Positions 5,376 through 6,471 of a stretch of DNA of 6,471 nucleotides are shown piece by piece (within the stretch, counting starts at the first letter, position 1; every line of letters begins with the position of its first letter). The stretch is taken from assembly GCA_902779075.1 (NCBI GenBank), contig CACZAK010000436.1:1-6471 (forward strand), read 5' to 3'. Position numbers and translations under genes: made by a program. The DNA comes from an uncultured bacterium. GTDB lineage: Bacteria; Verrucomicrobiota; Kiritimatiellia; RFP12; UBA1067. Below the pieces are notes generated by a model. It had not been told where the DNA came from. It was given only the letters and a program-made list of their open reading frames with translations, and did not search any database.

Positions 5376-5391
5376 TAAGAGACGTATCTAA

Positions 5392-5517
5392 GGGGCTAAT
5401 AAGGCAAATGCAGCCGCATTTAACCTGAAAGCCCCAGCAACCAATCTCAACCCCAAATAGGACATCAGAGAACTCTAGTCACGTCAACAAGACGCGGCCT
5501 TGTTTTTTGTTGTCCTA
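5392..5517 (+). ncRNA. Structured leader RNA upstream of the replication initiator
   Basis: This is a non-coding stretch between a candidate promoter and the initiator gene. Its first half folds as one long nested hairpin: GGGGCT (5392-5397) with AGCCCC (5430-5435), AGG (5402-5404) with CCT (5424-5426), and AAATGC (5406-5411) with GCATTT (5416-5421) around AGCC. The second half is closed by TAGGACA (5458-5464) with TGTCCTA (5511-5517), which encloses the terminator-like hairpin at 5486-5508. I do not recognise a known riboswitch. The layout suggests either an attenuator controlling initiator synthesis, as in plasmids where a countertranscript sets early termination, or a free small RNA of about 125 nt. 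Complementary arms are directly visible; function is inferred. Confidence 0.45.
5486..5508 (+). terminator. Terminator-like hairpin in the replication leader
   Basis: AACAAG (5486-5491) pairs with CTTGTT (5499-5504) around ACGCGGC, followed by a T-run (5503-5508). The stem is short and AU-rich, so read-through is likely. It lies 40 bp before the initiator start codon, the expected place for an attenuator. Confidence 0.45.
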
Positions 5518-5547
5518 AACTTTTAACCCCTAAAAAGGAAACAACAA

Positions 5548-5661
5548 ATGAACATTGACGTAAAAATGGCGGATCGGATACTTGATACCAAACTGCCGAC
5601 CGCTGTAAAGCTTGTTTACATGGTAATCGTTAACCATGCCAACGCCAAATCCCGCCTGTGA
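5548..5661 (+). pseudogene. Replication initiator, N-terminal fragment (broken winged helix)
   Basis: ATG at 5548 has AAAGGAA (5534-5540) 7 nt upstream, the best ribosome site in this region, so this is the original start. The 37 residues contain KLPTAVKLVYMVIVNHANAK, which matches the first helix of the winged-helix domain of phage-type initiators (typically 'l...aKlVl..la.han..g...PS...La...g.S.sTV...l..L...G'). The frame then ends in TGA at 5659-5661, while the rest of the domain resumes at VSKALKLLVERGFV in another frame. Helix 2 and the start of the recognition helix, about 20 residues, are missing, so a deletion that was not a multiple of three is the simplest explanation. The TGA overlaps the downstream GTG (GTGA), so coupled re-initiation could still produce the second part. 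Confidence 0.65.
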
Positions 5662-6404
5662 GTAAGGCACTAAAGCTACTTGTGGAACGCGGTTTTGTCA
5701 CAAAGTATTCCTCGCCTGGACGAAGAAGTAAAACCTACAAGCCCACAGACCCTACGAGTCCACCAGATGAACTCAACAGTCCACCAGATGAACTCAACAG
5801 TCCACCAGATGAACTTTTAAAGTCCAATAGATGTACTTTAAAAGTACACCAGATGGACACTAACATAAGAATAGAACAAAAGAAAAGAACTACTACATCA
5901 ACATCTATGAACGAGGAGGATGAGGATGAGTTTACATTGATGTTTGACGAGTTCTGGAAGGCGTACCCCGACAAGTGCCTGTCCAAGGCCGACAGGGAAA
6001 AGTGCAAGATGAAGTACGTTGAAGTGCTGCGGGCCGAGCCCGAGCCAAGGAAGTTCCACGGCTTAGTCATGGAAGCACTGGAATGGTGGCGCAATAGCCA
6101 GAAATGGCACGCCGAGAACGGCCGCTACATCTGTGCGCCTCTCAAATGGCTGGAGGATAAATCGTGGGAGATCAAGCCAGCGCAGAGGGTCGAGACGGAG
6201 GCGGAACGAAAAACGGAGGCAAAGCCCGCAGTTCCGAAGAAGTTTGACTGGCGGCTCTGCATTGAGCAGTGCAAGAACTGCACGGCCAACGGCTGCCTCA
6301 AGGGAGTGAAGGTACCGCCTGCATATAACCCAACTCGTCCATACCGGCCGGATGAGTGCGATTACTTCTCCAAGATCGGCGGCGACGTGCGGAAATCAGC
6401 CTGA
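5658..6404 (+). CDS. Phage/plasmid-type replication initiator, main part
   Basis: This encodes 248 residues from GTG. Residues 1-28 are the tail of a winged helix (SKALKLLVERGFV, then a basic wing). Residues 33-67 are the translated iterons (SPPDELN repeated). Residues 92-172 match the C-terminal domain of phage replisome-organiser/initiator proteins: FDEFWKAYPDK, then AL.WW.NSQKWHAENGRYICAP, then KWLEDKSWE. That domain in relatives recruits or loads the replicative helicase. Residues 201-234 hold C201, C205, C208, C213 and C234, a possible zinc site. No helicase loader or helicase gene is visible. The GTG has no ribosome site of its own and overlaps the preceding TGA, so it depends on coupling or is not made; a full protein needs the missing winged-helix segment. 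It diverges from the HTH-Fic gene. Phage and plasmid origin are both possible. Confidence 0.75.
   Translation: MSKALKLLVERGFVTKYSSPGRRSKTYKPTDPTSPPDELNSPPDELNSPPDELLKSNRCTLKVHQMDTNIRIEQKKRTTTSTSMNEEDEDEFTLMFDEFWKAYPDKCLSKADREKCKMKYVEVLRAEPEPRKFHGLVMEALEWWRNSQKWHAENGRYICAPLKWLEDKSWEIKPAQRVETEAERKTEAKPAVPKKFDWRLCIEQCKNCTANGCLKGVKVPPAYNPTRPYRPDECDYFSKIGGDVRKSA
5757..5859 (+). repeat. Five iterons inside the initiator gene (probable replication origin)
   Basis: Five copies of AGTCCACCAGATGAACT start at 5757, 5778, 5799, 5821 and 5843, a period of 21, 21, 22 and 22 bp. Copies 1-3 share the 17-bp core exactly; copy 4 (AGTCCAATAGATGTACT) and copy 5 (AGTACACCAGATGGACA) are diverged. Each unit is nearly palindromic (AGTyCAyC-N-GrTGrACT), as expected for a dimeric winged-helix initiator. 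They lie between the DNA-binding and C-terminal domains, exactly where phage lambda ori lies in gene O. The 1-bp period change at copies 4-5 shifts their translation into a different phase (KVHQMD rather than SPPDELN), so spacing on DNA rather than protein sequence appears conserved. Confidence 0.75.
5862..5914 (+). other. A-rich, strand-asymmetric stretch after the iterons, candidate unwinding element
   Basis: The bases following the last iteron are mostly A with few G or C (for example GAACAAAAGAAAAGAAC, 5874-5890), and the encoded linker is low-complexity (IEQKKRTTTSTS). In lambda-type origins such a stretch is melted first once the iterons are bound. The assignment rests on composition and position. 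Confidence 0.5.
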
Positions 6405-6471
6405 CCCAAGTCCAAGGGCCTCTCACACCCAAGTCCAAGGGCCTCGTACACTCCAGTGTAAGAGCCTCGCA
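6404..6471 (+). repeat. 23-bp tandem repeat running off the window end
   Basis: ACCCAAGTCCAAGGGCCTC occurs identically at 6404-6422 and 6427-6445, and a diverged copy (ACTCCAGTGTAAGAGCCTC) at 6450-6468, all exactly 23 bp apart. The array begins at the last base of the initiator stop codon and continues beyond the window. The third copy includes ACACT-CC-AGTGT (6448-6459 region), a perfect short dyad. The lack of unique spacers argues against CRISPR. It may be a second iteron set, a partition site or a dispersed intergenic repeat. Confidence 0.6.

Noticed and set aside
5392..5435. Resemblance to a hammerhead ribozyme core (CTAATAAG ... CTGAAAG)
   Set aside because: The essential G5 and G8 positions are A, and the flanks pair with each other as one hairpin rather than forming a three-way junction.
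5430..5445. GAAAGCCCCAGCAACC resembling part of a SAM-I riboswitch
   Set aside because: The other conserved SAM-I helices and motifs are missing and the downstream gene is a replication initiator, not sulfur metabolism.
5735..6094. Minus-strand open frame across the iterons
   Set aside because: It is a serine-rich antisense of the iteron and linker region of the initiator gene; no independent evidence supports it.
6404..6471. Possible CRISPR array
   Set aside because: The repeats are separated by only 4 bp, so there are no spacers, and the third unit is diverged; no cas gene is present.

Overview
The window suggests a host-associated, Gram-negative-type bacterium of the Kiritimatiellota/Verrucomicrobiota-Lentisphaerota group. 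This is an inference from one gene: a very large secreted protein combining a beta-helix 'INADYTLT...VDLAGHNLTV' opening, a LamG-like domain, an autotransporter-type 'GxGT...GGT..EAGVL' repeat and tandem jelly-roll domains, a combination I associate with gut and rumen genomes of that group. No rRNA, tRNA, CRISPR array or intact transposase was found. The density of broken genes, stability and replication functions and repeats marks an accessory region.

Layout, left to right. (1) 1-171, minus strand: a group II intron reverse transcriptase/maturase C-terminus that has lost its N-terminal part. (2) 359-771, minus strand: a HicB-HicA toxin-antitoxin pair with overlapping ATGA, a strong extended -10 promoter, and a 16-bp near-identical repeat on each side. 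(3) 1022-3954, minus strand: a secreted surface protein of about 977 residues, split in two frames by a disruption near 2411-2413; its promoter lies about 200 bp upstream and its leader carries a long hairpin. (4) 4228-5160, minus strand: a MerR/excisionase-like winged-helix domain fused to a Fic domain whose active-site motif is degenerate (catalytic His to Glu, GNG lost); it appears to be expressed from a leaderless mRNA. (5) 5161-5547: a divergent control region with an inverted repeat, A-tracts, a promoter and a structured leader with a terminator-like hairpin. (6) 5548-6404, plus strand: a phage/plasmid-type replication initiator gene, broken inside its N-terminal winged helix. Inside it are five 21-22-bp iterons followed by an A-rich stretch, the layout of a lambda-O-type origin. 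(7) 6404-6471: a 23-bp tandem repeat running off the window.

The right third (4228-6404) reads as the core of a phage- or plasmid-derived replicon: an initiator gene with its origin inside it, an attenuator-like leader, and a divergent DNA-binding protein in the place a repressor would occupy. The most unusual part is that this putative regulator is an inactive-looking Fic protein that seems to have lost both the catalytic His and the inhibitory Glu, which suggests a Fic fold reused as a ligand-sensing or protein-binding part of a regulator. HicBA and the intron remnant on the left fit a mobile-element graveyard or integrated element.
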